The notes under the pieces: model-generated | Databases searched by the model: none | Told to the model about the DNA's origin: nothing | Seen by the model: the letters and a program-made list of their open reading frames with translations, nothing else | Shown: piece after piece, positions 8,550 to 16,741 of the stretch | How the letters are laid out: each line of letters opens with the position of its first letter | Numbering within the stretch: position 1 is the stretch's first letter | From: Microcoleus sp. FACHB-831 | Lineage (GTDB): Bacteria; Cyanobacteriota; Cyanobacteriia; Cyanobacteriales; FACHB-T130 | Direction: 5' to 3' | Assembly: GCF_014695585.1 (NCBI RefSeq) | Contig: NZ_JACJON010000078.1 | Span: 1-32,254 of the forward strand | Length of the DNA: 32,254 nt | Translations under genes and position numbers: made by a program

Positions 8550-9833
8550 TTAGGAAATTGATACCTTCGGGCCAAGATACCAATTAAAGGTACGGCTGTT
8601 GGGGTTAGTATCGACATTCAGCATACTTTCGGCACCATCAATCTGTAAGCGCACTAAATAAGAGCCTGCTTTCACGTCTTTAATAGCGATCGCGATCGCG
8701 TTACTATCACTTGTGCGCGATGGAGCTACAAAGCTATAAGCTGCGGGACTCTCGATAGACCATTCGTTCAACAACAAAATTACCCGTTGCGTCATGCCAA
8801 TGGGCACATCTATAGAAATTGTCAAATCTGCCGATCTCAGTTCTTCACCGCTGCCTTCCATATTAGAAACTTCAATTTCTTTAATAGTAGGGCGCAACAC
8901 GAAAGCAGCTACATTTGATTCAATCAATTGATACGTTGCAGCCATTGCATCTATGCGTCTTGCTGCTGTATTATCCACCTGATGAATTACCTGTAGGCTT
9001 TGCACGCCAGCCCGCAGGGAATCAACAGGAAGCGATGAAAGTTCCAAACGTATCTGTGTTTCCCCTACTTCCTGCGGTATTGTTTCAACCTCACCTAGCC
9101 TTACTTGAGTGACTCGACTCGACAACTGCTTGCCATAAATTAGCAAAGTGCTGTCAGCCAAAATAGGTTCCAATTTTCCAGCCTGCGAAACAATGCTTTC
9201 AATAACAGGTTGCAACGAAAAAGGTCTTGCACCGATATGGCGATCGCGTACTGGCAAAGCCCTTGGGATGATATCTTCACCCTCTATCAATACAGCTGTT
9301 GCTTGGTAGGCTATCGATAGACTGTATGCTGTCTGAAAAAATACAGACCAAATTTTAGAAAGATCTTCTAGAGAAAGGTCTAAAAGTACAACTTTAACTA
9401 ATTCAACTTGCTGGGCAAGGTTAGAACCAGCTAAGAATGGGAAGGTATCATCTCCTATCGTGTCACTAATCATCTGTTGAGTCAGAATTTTTTTATCTTG
9501 GAGGGCGCTTATGACGCTACCCAAAAGACGCTGCGGTTCCAACTCTCCCTCATTACCATGAAAGCTCAATAGGTAGTACAGATCTATACCCAATCGCGGC
9601 TTCACCATTTCTCCTTTACCACGACGAACCGACATCTCCGAGGTGCTGCGCCATGCATGATTGTGCTTGATATCGTATAAATACACGTTCACGCCAGGCT
9701 CTGGCATACCGCTAGCCATCTCGCTTGGTCGATTAGTTGTTGCTCTCGCGCCATCTACATCAATTTGTATGGCAGCTTGCAAAATTCTTTGTAGAGCAGC
9801 AGTTACAGTGGCAATAGCTAAGTGATTACTCAT
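8550..9833 (-). CDS. DUF4255 (Pvc16/Afp16-like) tail cap protein with C-terminal beta domain
   Basis: A 427-aa protein. Residues 1-200 match the DUF4255/Pvc16 N-terminal family: start A-I-A-T-V-T-A-A-L-Q-R-I-L, then P-G-V-N-V-Y-L-Y-D-I, R-L-G-I-D-L-Y-Y-L-L-S-F-H-G and the P-Q-R-L-L-G-S-V-I-S-A-L region. Members cap or terminate the sheath-tube of contractile injection systems. Residues about 210-427 are beta-rich, with two Ig/IPT-like stretches (T-L-L-I-Y-G-K-Q-L near the start). A second DUF4255 gene lies at 12134 on the other strand. The upstream gap of 102 bp to the response regulator is AT-rich. There is no clear Shine-Dalgarno. Confidence 0.88.
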   Translation of the reverse strand: MSNHLAIATVTAALQRILQAAIQIDVDGARATTNRPSEMASGMPEPGVNVYLYDIKHNHAWRSTSEMSVRRGKGEMVKPRLGIDLYYLLSFHGNEGELEPQRLLGSVISALQDKKILTQQMISDTIGDDTFPFLAGSNLAQQVELVKVVLLDLSLEDLSKIWSVFFQTAYSLSIAYQATAVLIEGEDIIPRALPVRDRHIGARPFSLQPVIESIVSQAGKLEPILADSTLLIYGKQLSSRVTQVRLGEVETIPQEVGETQIRLELSSLPVDSLRAGVQSLQVIHQVDNTAARRIDAMAATYQLIESNVAAFVLRPTIKEIEVSNMEGSGEELRSADLTISIDVPIGMTQRVILLLNEWSIESPAAYSFVAPSRTSDSNAIAIAIKDVKAGSYLVRLQIDGAESMLNVDTNPNSRTFNWYLGPKVSIS

Positions 9834-9935
9834 CAGGGATTGGGGAAGAAAAACTGGTAATTGGCAACTGTGAATCCACAGCTAGGAACTAGCAATTTAC
9901 TTTTTGGCAATTTTAAAATTAGCAACAACTGATAA

Positions 9936-10613
9936 TTAAGCACAAACTAAACCAAGTTTTAAGGCTTTTACAATAGCCTGAGTACGACTGTTGACACCTA
10001 ACTTTTCAAATATAGCTGTTAGATGAGCTTTGACTGTGGCTACTGTAACGTAAAGTTTTTTAGCAATTTCTTCGTTAGAAGCTCCCTGCACTAACCAGTG
10101 TAAAACTTCTTGTTCTCGACTGGTTAAATGAATTGCTTGACACGCTTGAAGTGAGTGCCCTGCATAAAAGTGAAACAATCGAAAGAAGTTGGTTGCTACT
10201 TCTGGTGATAGATATACCTGATCGTTAATTACCGTAGTTATGGCTTCGTAAAGTTGAGTCGCGATGCGGTCTTTAAAAACATAACCGCAAGCACCTGCTT
10301 GCATTGCGCGAAACACCCATTCGTCTTCGCGATGTGCAGACAAAACTAAGACTTTGCCTTTATAGGATAACTCTCCCAAGCGAAGTAGAGCATTAATTCC
10401 ATCACTTTCTCCTAAACTCAAGTCCATCAGGATCAATGCTGGTTTTTGTTCCAACATTAGTTGTAAAGCTTGGTCGGCGTTAGCAGCTTCGCCTACAATA
10501 TCAAATCGCAACGAGCCTTGTTGGTTGTAGAAGTTTAGCAGAGTTCGCAGTCCGCTGCGAAAACGCGGTTCATCATCTACTAGCAAAACGGAAATAAGCT
10601 GGGGAACGGTCAT
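9936..10613 (-). CDS. NarL/LuxR-type response regulator
   Basis: A 225-aa two-domain regulator. The receiver has the acidic pair D13-D14, phospho-acceptor D64 (L-M-D-L-S-L-G), S92 and K114. The LuxR-type helix-turn-helix at about 160-222 starts L-T-S-R-E-Q-E-V-L and contains T-V-A-T-V-K-A-H-L. It should bind DNA as a phosphorylated dimer. It lies just downstream of the histidine kinase gene on the same strand, making a cognate pair, and both lead into the CIS minus arm. Likely targets are the CIS promoters in the 11891-12133 gap, inferred from position. Upstream (10676-10705) two GGTTAAA copies lie about 20 bp apart and could be a binding or promoter element. Confidence 0.93.
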   Translation of the reverse strand: MTVPQLISVLLVDDEPRFRSGLRTLLNFYNQQGSLRFDIVGEAANADQALQLMLEQKPALILMDLSLGESDGINALLRLGELSYKGKVLVLSAHREDEWVFRAMQAGACGYVFKDRIATQLYEAITTVINDQVYLSPEVATNFFRLFHFYAGHSLQACQAIHLTSREQEVLHWLVQGASNEEIAKKLYVTVATVKAHLTAIFEKLGVNSRTQAIVKALKLGLVCA

Positions 10614-10753
10614 ACTACATTGTATTTAAAATGTGTTTTCGGAAAAAACCTTGCTGGAAAATATGAATTATAAAAGCGGTTAAAGGTTGCGTGTAAGGTT
10701 AAAATCAACACTGACACCCACAATTTAACGTTTGATAGTTTACAAGTAATAAT

Positions 10754-11890
10754 TCATATTTGATGCCGGGGTAGAGTAAAAGAAAATTGGGCACCGCCAC
10801 TAGATAAATTTTGTACCCATAGAGTACCTTGATGCTCTAGGATAATTTTTTTTGCGATCGCTAGCCCTAATCCCGTACCTCCTGGACGACGAGAATAATA
10901 GGGGGTAAATGCTTGAGTGAGGTCTTCTTCAGAAAGTCCAGGACCGCGATCGCTTACTTCAACGATCAGTTCATCTTGAAATACTTGCCAGTGGCAGTTA
11001 ATAAGCCCTGAGTCGGGACTAAAATGAATCGCATTGCTTAAGAGATTGTCAAACACCTGTTTCATTTGCCAAGGGTCTACAGCTGCGATCGCTGCCTGGG
11101 ATGGATAGCTAATATGCAGTTGTTTTTTCTCTATCAAAGGTTGCAGCCCCTTAATAGTTTCGATCACTATTGTTCGTAGATCGTAAGGCACGAAGCGTAA
11201 TTTTGATGCCAATCCGCAGTTGACGTATTGTGTCAAATTTGTACTAAGCTCATTTACAGTTTCGCGTATTATACTAGCCTGATCTTGCAAAGAACCTGCT
11301 GGCAAAGATAAACATAAATTCTCTGCGTAAAGAGCAATAAGAGCCAAGGGATTGCGTAGTTGATGTTCTGCCTTATGCATTACTTGTTCGAGTAACTTCA
11401 CTTCTGCCCGCTGACGGCAACACTCCTTATATACAGTCATATAGTTACTTACAAGTTGTGTTCGTTGCTCTACACGCTCTTGCTCAAAATCAGACAGGGG
11501 TTTTTGGGTATATAACAGCAGATACTCAGGGTTAAGACCACTATGCCCTATTGGGCATATGTAGGCATAATCGCTTCCTTCTATAGGTACTTCGCTCAAC
11601 TTTAAAGCTGGTAGGGAATTTACCCACCACGCCTCTGAGTGTAAGTAAGATAGAGCAGAAAGAGGAAAATAATGCTCATGGCAATACTTAGCCACTGTTT
11701 GCCTTTTTCCTCTATCGGGTTCGTAGTAAGCAATCCAGATTGCCAAAACAGGCAATTGTGCTGCTAACTGCTCTACTTGGAGCTGACATACATTTTTAAT
11801 GTCCAGTACCTCAACAGTAACTGGGGAAACTGTAGTGGTGGCTAAAGGTGGATGCACCCCTAACGCTGATTCTTGCATCGCAACCTTCAT
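10754..11890 (-). CDS. Soluble sensor histidine kinase with GAF-like N-terminus
   Basis: A 378-aa kinase with no membrane segment, so cytoplasmic. Residues about 30-135 form a GAF-like sensory region, followed by a helical linker. The dimerisation/phosphorylation box is E-H-Q-L-R-N-P-L with H176 (the usual form is SHELRTPL). The catalytic domain has an N-box D-N-L-L-S-N-A (281-287), G1 D-R-G-P-G (314-318) and G2 G-G-T-G-L-G-L-A (337-344). All catalytic motifs are intact. Its signal is unknown. It is the first gene of the leftward arm, diverging from the DUF4255/sheath arm, and probably phosphorylates the regulator encoded at 9936-10613. A second in-frame ATG lies 12 nt downstream; neither start has a strong Shine-Dalgarno. 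Confidence 0.93.
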   Translation of the reverse strand: MKVAMQESALGVHPPLATTTVSPVTVEVLDIKNVCQLQVEQLAAQLPVLAIWIAYYEPDRGKRQTVAKYCHEHYFPLSALSYLHSEAWWVNSLPALKLSEVPIEGSDYAYICPIGHSGLNPEYLLLYTQKPLSDFEQERVEQRTQLVSNYMTVYKECCRQRAEVKLLEQVMHKAEHQLRNPLALIALYAENLCLSLPAGSLQDQASIIRETVNELSTNLTQYVNCGLASKLRFVPYDLRTIVIETIKGLQPLIEKKQLHISYPSQAAIAAVDPWQMKQVFDNLLSNAIHFSPDSGLINCHWQVFQDELIVEVSDRGPGLSEEDLTQAFTPYYSRRPGGTGLGLAIAKKIILEHQGTLWVQNLSSGGAQFSFTLPRHQI

Positions 11891-12133
11891 AAGTTTTTTC
11901 CTGCTCTACGAGATAATTCAGCAATAGTAATTAGGTTATAAACCTATAGCCAGTCATACCTGAGAAGCATGACAAACTTCCGAGAGTACGCTCGCACTGC
12001 CTAGCTTAGTAGTGGATTCAGGCGATCGCATCAGTAATCACACAATTTTTAAAGTTTCGACCAAAGTCTAATAACCACGCGGGTTTTGTATCCCTAATCT
12101 AGACGTAGACCGTCTACCGACGCACTTTTTCTT
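11891..12133. promoter_or_regulatory. Divergent control region between the two CIS arms
   Basis: This 243-bp gap separates the histidine kinase gene (leftward) from the DUF4255-sheath arm (rightward), so it should carry promoters for both. The plainest element is a dyad, GTAGAC-C-GTCTAC at 12105-12117, 16 nt before ATG 12134; an alternative pairing TAGACG/CGTCTA spans 12100-12116. It could be an operator for the neighbouring NarL-type regulator or an mRNA hairpin near the start codon. I see no convincing -35/-10 pair. Confidence 0.5.
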
Positions 12134-13006
12134 ATGATCCCTGCTGTTGCCCAGACGTTGGCAGAAATTCTGGCTGGTGGGACTGCTCTAATCAGTACAG
12201 AACAAATTGATTTCAACCACCCTGGCGTGCGGCAGGATATAAGGCCATCCCTGAACCTCTTTTGCTACAACATACAGCAAAACGAGCGGGTGCAGATGGG
12301 GCAGGGGCAAATAGAAGACCGAGACAGCCAATGCAATTTGCATCTGGCGACGGCACACCGCCCAACTGTGTGGTTTGACGTGTCATTCCTGGTAAGTGCT
12401 TGGGATCGTACAGCATTGGGAGAACAGCGTCTGCTCTCAGAGGCATTAACCCTCTTATTGAGTTACCAGATTCTGCCAGAGGAGTTGCTGGCTCCTGCGC
12501 TCAGAGGTTATGGCAATTTGTCAATAACCGTTTCGGCGTTTGGCACGATCGATGCAGCAATACTTTGGAACGCCTTGGGCGTGCCATTGCGCCCAGCTTT
12601 GTATGTGACGGTTACGATACCATTTAACACCCGCAGCGCTCCCAACACCCCATGCGATCGCATTGTGGCAAAACCAAATCAACCATCCTATGTGGGAAAC
12701 AGTAGTTATACCTCTGGGGCAATCGTTGCTGGGATCGTTAAGAGTGCAGCCACAACGCAGCCCCTGGCTGCTACTGAAGTGGAAATTGTCGGAACTAAAA
12801 AAGTCACAACCAGCAATCAGGAGGGATTATTTTTTTTTTACAGCCTGCCCTTGGGCGATTACTTGCTAGAGCTACGTTGCCCTGGCTATACCTCGCAGCG
12901 GTGTAAGGTTATCGTCGCTTTGGAGAGCGAGACTTTTAGATATGCCTTCAAGGAAATTGAACTAACCCCAGAACAATTAGGGGCAATAGGTGAGCTAGCC
13001 AGCTAG
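12134..13006 (+). CDS. DUF4255 (Pvc16-like) protein with carboxypeptidase-regulatory-like C-terminal domain
   Basis: A 290-aa protein. Residues 1-175 follow the DUF4255 pattern: I-P-A-V-A-Q-T-L-A-E-I-L start, R-P-S-L-N-L-F-C-Y-N-I, V-W-F-D-V-S-F-L-V-S-A-W-D and a leucine-rich helix. Residues about 195-280 look like a CarboxypepD_reg/TonB-plug-like beta sandwich (A-I-V-A-G-I-V-K, then P-L-G-D-Y-L-L-E-L-R-C-P-G-Y). It opens the rightward CIS arm, 54 bp before the sheath gene, and is probably the sheath/tube terminator or cap. It is a distant paralogue of the protein at 8550-9833. A run of ten T at 12830-12839 encodes three Phe plus the first base of Tyr; slippage there would remove the C-terminal domain. 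There is no clear Shine-Dalgarno. Confidence 0.88.
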   Translation: MIPAVAQTLAEILAGGTALISTEQIDFNHPGVRQDIRPSLNLFCYNIQQNERVQMGQGQIEDRDSQCNLHLATAHRPTVWFDVSFLVSAWDRTALGEQRLLSEALTLLLSYQILPEELLAPALRGYGNLSITVSAFGTIDAAILWNALGVPLRPALYVTVTIPFNTRSAPNTPCDRIVAKPNQPSYVGNSSYTSGAIVAGIVKSAATTQPLAATEVEIVGTKKVTTSNQEGLFFFYSLPLGDYLLELRCPGYTSQRCKVIVALESETFRYAFKEIELTPEQLGAIGELAS

Positions 13007-13060
13007 CTATAGAAAAAGCTCAATACTCACAAACCAACGCGGAATGCAGGAAAGTTATTT

Positions 13061-14701
13061 ATGGCCAGATTAGATTATTTTGCTCCTGGTATTTACATCG
13101 AAGAAGTCGAGCGCGGTAGCCGCCCGATCGAGGGCGTGAGTACTAGCGTAGCTGGATTTGTGGGCTTTACCGAGGATGTGCGCGGTGGGGCTGAATTGTT
13201 CAAGCCGATGTTAATTACTAACTGGACTCAATACCTGGAATACTTTTCAAAACCAGGCTCGGATGGGTTCACAGACTTCAATGCCTACTTACCTTTTGCA
13301 GTCAGCGGCTGGTTTATCAACGGCGGCGGGCGCTGTTGGGTTGCTAGCATTGGCACTAAACTGCCTGGTACACAGCCACCACCCCCCGAAGAATCTGCCC
13401 TCAAAATTACAAGCAGAGCCAAACGTCCTTCCTTGATGTTTAACATCAAGCCTGAAGAAGCTACGAATGGAAGAGTCCTAGTTGCAGTTCAGGAAAGCGA
13501 GCCTCTTACCCCACCAGAAGGCTCGGAGGAAGAACCACCCATCAATACAGGCGAATACTTCTCAGTAATCATTCGTCGGGATGAGGAGCAACTCGAAAGG
13601 TACGACCACCTCTCAATGAATCCAGAAGTCGATCCTCAAGTGGCAACCTATGTTGTCACTGCTCTCCAGGATTCGCCTTTTGTGACCGTAACCGATATGG
13701 CTCAAGCTGGAGGCTCGTTAGCCAATCGACCTGGCAATGGTATCTATGAGGTGAGTGCCCCCCCGTACATTTCTCCCCCAGAACGCTTCACAAGAGATTT
13801 GCAAGGGGTACGCGACGACCGCACTGGCGTACAAGGGATTGGCGAAATTGACGAAATTACCATGATGGCTTGTCCAGATCTGATGCGGGCCTACGAAGCG
13901 GGACTGCTGGATATGGATCAAGTACATGGTGTCATGGAAATGATGATCAGCAGCGTCGAAAACGCCACGCCCAACCCACCAAACCGCATGGTCGTTATCG
14001 ATCCGCCGCCCAACCAAGTAAAGCCCCAGCAGGTGGCTCAGTGGTTGAATGCTTTCAATCGCCGTTCTATGTACGCGGCTTTATACTACCCCTGGATCAA
14101 AGTTGCTAACCCTCGTAACGGTGGCAGACCAATTGCGGTTCCCCCCTGCGGTCACATGATGGGAGTTTGGGCGCGTACCGATGAGACACGAGGAGTTTTT
14201 AAAGCACCTGCTAATGACATTCCCAGAGGTGTGATAGGTCTAAATTACGATACAAACTTCCGCGAACAAGAGTTACTGAACCCTCTAGGCATCAACTGTA
14301 TCCGCAGCTTCCCGAACCGAGGCATCCGTGTCTGGGGCGCTCGTACCTTAGTTGAACCCGATAATACTCCTTGGCGCTACATTCCTGTACGCCGTCTGAT
14401 GAGCTACATTGAGAAATCGATTGAATTGGGTACTCAGTGGGTTGTATTCGAACCTAACGATGCAACTTTGTGGTATCGCGTAACGCGGACGGTGAGCAAT
14501 TTCTTGGAGCGAATTTGGCGTGACGGTGCCTTGTTTGGAGGTACTCCGGATGAAGCGTTTTATGTCAAATGCGATGAATCAATAAACACCCCTGAGACGA
14601 TCATGCTGGGTCGCCTATATATCGAAGTTGGGGTTTCTCCAGTTCGTCCGGCGGAATTTGTTATCTTCCGCATCGGTCAGTGGAGTCCTAGCGATAGCTA
14701 A
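13061..14701 (+). CDS. CIS/phage tail sheath protein
   Basis: A 546-aa contractile sheath subunit. The N-terminus Y-F-A-P-G-I-Y-I-E-E-V-E-R-G followed by P-I-E-G-V-S-T-S-V-A-G-F-V-G-F-T is the hallmark of tail sheath proteins. A variable, probably surface-exposed insertion lies at about 105-230 (Pro/Glu rich). The conserved C-terminal core (about 390-540) contains G-I-N-C-I-R-S-F-P-N-R-G-I-R-V-W-G-A-R-T and R-R-L-M-S-Y-I-E-K-S-I. The length is normal for a single-gene cyanobacterial CIS sheath; Afp and PVC have several. AGGAAAG at 13048 lies 6 nt before the ATG. It is preceded by the DUF4255 gene and followed by two tube genes, the standard sheath-tube-tube order. Confidence 0.97.
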   Translation: MARLDYFAPGIYIEEVERGSRPIEGVSTSVAGFVGFTEDVRGGAELFKPMLITNWTQYLEYFSKPGSDGFTDFNAYLPFAVSGWFINGGGRCWVASIGTKLPGTQPPPPEESALKITSRAKRPSLMFNIKPEEATNGRVLVAVQESEPLTPPEGSEEEPPINTGEYFSVIIRRDEEQLERYDHLSMNPEVDPQVATYVVTALQDSPFVTVTDMAQAGGSLANRPGNGIYEVSAPPYISPPERFTRDLQGVRDDRTGVQGIGEIDEITMMACPDLMRAYEAGLLDMDQVHGVMEMMISSVENATPNPPNRMVVIDPPPNQVKPQQVAQWLNAFNRRSMYAALYYPWIKVANPRNGGRPIAVPPCGHMMGVWARTDETRGVFKAPANDIPRGVIGLNYDTNFREQELLNPLGINCIRSFPNRGIRVWGARTLVEPDNTPWRYIPVRRLMSYIEKSIELGTQWVVFEPNDATLWYRVTRTVSNFLERIWRDGALFGGTPDEAFYVKCDESINTPETIMLGRLYIEVGVSPVRPAEFVIFRIGQWSPSDS

Positions 14702-14748
14702 GTAGGTTGTTAAAATACGTGTAAAATCCACTAGCATCAGAATTCAAA

Positions 14749-14796
14749 AGCCAGAATAATAGTAGGTCAAAACAAGCTATACAATTTATTCTGGCT
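14749..14796. repeat. 11-bp inverted repeat in the sheath-tube gap
   Basis: AGCCAGAATAA (14749-14759) is repeated in inverted form as TTATTCTGGCT (14786-14796), with a 26-nt loop. It lies within the 203-bp gap between sheath and tube genes. There is no T-tract after it, so it is not a typical terminator. It may attenuate or process the transcript, or be a relic of a small repeat. Confidence 0.65.
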
Positions 14797-14904
14797 CTAC
14801 AGCTCCCGGTTCTGGATTCTGGCCTAAATGTTAGGTGGATTTGACGCCTACTTGCCGTATACCCGAACAAAAAACAGTATTTACACTTTACAAGGAGTTA
14901 AGTC

Positions 14905-15381
14905 ATGGCAGATAAGACTGAGTTTCTCACTACTAGCAGCTTTTGGTTTGAGTGCCCAAAACTGGATGGCAAAAGGGCTATATCTGAAATTTCCGGTCTG
15001 AGTATAACGGTAAAAGCTGCTGCTGGCCAAGAAACAGTTGCAGTTATGACAAAGGGAGCTTCGATGCGTCAAGCCAAGCCTACGGGTCCAGCAACTTATG
15101 AGGAAATAACAGTCAAGGTTGTCGCTACTGGGCAAGACGATCTCTACCAATGGTTCATAAAAACCAATCCTCCCAACCAAGGAGAAAAATCTGAATGGGA
15201 CATGAAAGGTATAAACGCTACAGTGAAAAGCTACAATGCTGCTAATGAAGAAACCGCCATTTGGGAAATTGAGGCCTGCTATCCAACCAAGTACGGCGGA
15301 CCATCTTTCAAGGCAGGCGATGGGGGTCTAGCTTATGAAGAATTTAAACTTACCCACAATCGAGTACGACGGACCAAATAG
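14905..15381 (+). CDS. CIS inner tube protein (gp19-like)
   Basis: A 158-aa tube protein. Family marks are the F-W-F-E-C-P-K-L start, I-S-E-I-S-G-L-S-I-T-V, Y-E-E-I-T-V-K-V-V-A-T-G, the D-D-L-Y-Q-W-F-I helix and the last strand A-Y-E-E-F-K-L-T-H. A strong Shine-Dalgarno, AAGGAG at 14892-14897, stands 7 nt before the ATG, one of the best in the window, consistent with the high copy number a tube protein needs. By its place right after the sheath gene it is likely the main tube subunit. It differs strongly from the other two tube paralogues at 1550 and 15562. Confidence 0.93.
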   Translation: MADKTEFLTTSSFWFECPKLDGKRAISEISGLSITVKAAAGQETVAVMTKGASMRQAKPTGPATYEEITVKVVATGQDDLYQWFIKTNPPNQGEKSEWDMKGINATVKSYNAANEETAIWEIEACYPTKYGGPSFKAGDGGLAYEEFKLTHNRVRRTK

Positions 15382-15395
15382 GTATTTATCTTGGA

Positions 15396-15519
15396 TTTTT
15401 CTAGGATGAAGCTGCCAGAAGTTGTTACATCTTTAGGGATGGGTGAACTTGGGATATAAGTTTCTAGGGCGAGAAACTTATATCCCAAGTTCACTGGCAC
15501 ATCACTCATCCTAGAAAAA
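15396..15519. other. 124-nt composite long hairpin between two tube genes
   Basis: Three nested inverted repeats share one axis. The outer arms are 14 bp (15396-15409 with 15506-15519, TTTTTCTAGGATGA). A middle 6-bp pair joins 15413-15418 (TGCCAG) with 15494-15499. The inner arms are a perfect 23 bp (15443-15465 with 15472-15494) around a 6-nt loop AGGGCG. The middle and inner pairs share one base, so they compete slightly. No T-tract follows the inner stem. It may be a MITE-like insertion or an RNA element that stabilises the upstream tube mRNA or limits read-through to the next gene. Confidence 0.9.
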
Positions 15520-15561
15520 CTGACAGCTAGCATTAGTCTCTCTCTACCGGAGTGTTCAGCA

Positions 15562-16053
15562 ATGTCCGATGGAATTCCCTCTTTCCCTGAAATACTTGTA
15601 GCTACTCGTTTCGATATAACACTGCATCTAGCTGGCAGCCAAAACCCGGTAGATGCTGCTTTTCAGGAATTCCAGGGTTTTAAACGAACCCAAAAGCCAA
15701 TAGAGTTCTACGAGGTAACCCCCCAGAAATGGGGTCAAGCTAATCATGGCCAGATTATCCAGACTAAAATTCCCGGTAATGTCGAGAGCAGTAATCTGAT
15801 TCTAAAAAGGGGCATGACTAAATCCGTTACCCTCTGGAATTGGTTTAAGGATGTTGAGGAAGGAAAGTGGGGTGCAAAACGTAAAGATGGAATTTTGACT
15901 ATCTATGACCTACAAAACAATGGGATAGTAAAATTTGAATTTCAGAGGGCATGGCCAATTAGTTATAAAATTGGCGACGTTGGTATGAATAAGGCTGAAA
16001 CAGAAATTGAAGAACTGGAACTAGCCGTTGAATCATTTATAAGAACTGCGTAA
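15562..16053 (+). CDS. CIS tail tube protein (second plus-strand gp19-like paralogue)
   Basis: A 163-aa protein of the gp19/Afp tube family. Diagnostic stretches are F-D-I-T-L near the start, F-Q-E-F-Q-G-F-K, the block S-N-L-I-L-K-R-G-M-T-K-S followed by W-N-W-F, a mid-strand G-I-L-T-I-Y-D-L, and the late I-E-E-L-E-L-A-V-E-S-F. The L-K-R-G-M-T motif is shared with the minus-strand tube protein at 1550-2098 but not with the main tube at 14905. This suggests the 1550 and 15562 proteins are the specialised tube proteins and 14905 the bulk tube. GGAG lies 9 nt before the ATG. It is separated from the preceding tube gene by the long hairpin. Confidence 0.93.
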   Translation: MSDGIPSFPEILVATRFDITLHLAGSQNPVDAAFQEFQGFKRTQKPIEFYEVTPQKWGQANHGQIIQTKIPGNVESSNLILKRGMTKSVTLWNWFKDVEEGKWGAKRKDGILTIYDLQNNGIVKFEFQRAWPISYKIGDVGMNKAETEIEELELAVESFIRTA

Positions 16054-16204
16054 AGTGGGCAAAAGCCTGATGGACCTAATTTTCAGTGCAGCGTAGTGCA
16101 GTTCATATGCGGCAATAGACGGTTTCACTACTTTTAGTTACTTGCCATACTAATCATAATAATATAGGAATACCCTGGGTTTTATGCGGATGAAGTAGTA
16201 TACG

Positions 16205-16555
16205 ATGTTGCAAACTGAGTTTGAATTTACCTTACCCAAAGGCTATCTCGATAGCGATGGCAACCTCCACCGCAAAGGAGTCATGCGTTTATCGAGGGCG
16301 ATGGATGAGATTGTGCCCATGCGTGACCCCCGTGTAAAATCCAATCCTGCCTACGCTACGGTAATTATCTTGTCGCGTGTAATTACTCGATTGGGTGCTT
16401 TGGAAGAAGTAAGCCCTGCAATTGTTGAAGGATTCTTCGCTTGCGATCTCAATTATCTCCAGCAGTTCTATCGCCACATTAATGAACTGGAGCAGCAAAA
16501 TATAGAAGTAATAGAAGCGGCACCAGCTTCATCAGAACCTTTACAAACTAGCTGA
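16205..16555 (+). CDS. Phage/CIS tail assembly chaperone-like protein (copy 1)
   Basis: A 116-aa protein with E-F-T-L-P-K-G-Y-L-D-S-D-G, H-R-K-G-V-M-R-L, and I-I-L-S-R-V-I-T-R-L-G-A-L. This pattern is typical of small proteins next to tube genes in phage-tail-like clusters and resembles the tail assembly chaperone group (Mu gp41-like, Phage_TAC_7). The expected role is assisting tube or tape-measure assembly, rather than a structural one. It shares about half its residues with the protein encoded at 16742-17104, so the two arose by duplication. The tail (A-P-A-S-S-E-P-L-Q-T-S) is unstructured and lacks the cysteines seen in copy 2. Confidence 0.82.
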   Translation: MLQTEFEFTLPKGYLDSDGNLHRKGVMRLSRAMDEIVPMRDPRVKSNPAYATVIILSRVITRLGALEEVSPAIVEGFFACDLNYLQQFYRHINELEQQNIEVIEAAPASSEPLQTS

Positions 16556-16741
16556 TTGTTTATTGCTTATAGCCGCTTACTCTTCAGATATATAATTCTA
16601 AGTTCTAAGCGAAGCTAAGGAACTGGCAGTAAAGTAAACAATCTTGAACCAACTTTGTCTAAGTTATATTTTTGACTGCTAATTTGTCATAGCATTTTCT
16701 TTAAATATGAATCGCGAACGAATAGCTACTAACAACTAGCC

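Noticed and set aside
13718-14017. 99-codon minus-strand frame inside the sheath gene
   Set aside because: A shadow of the sheath reading frame, whose protein is unmistakable.
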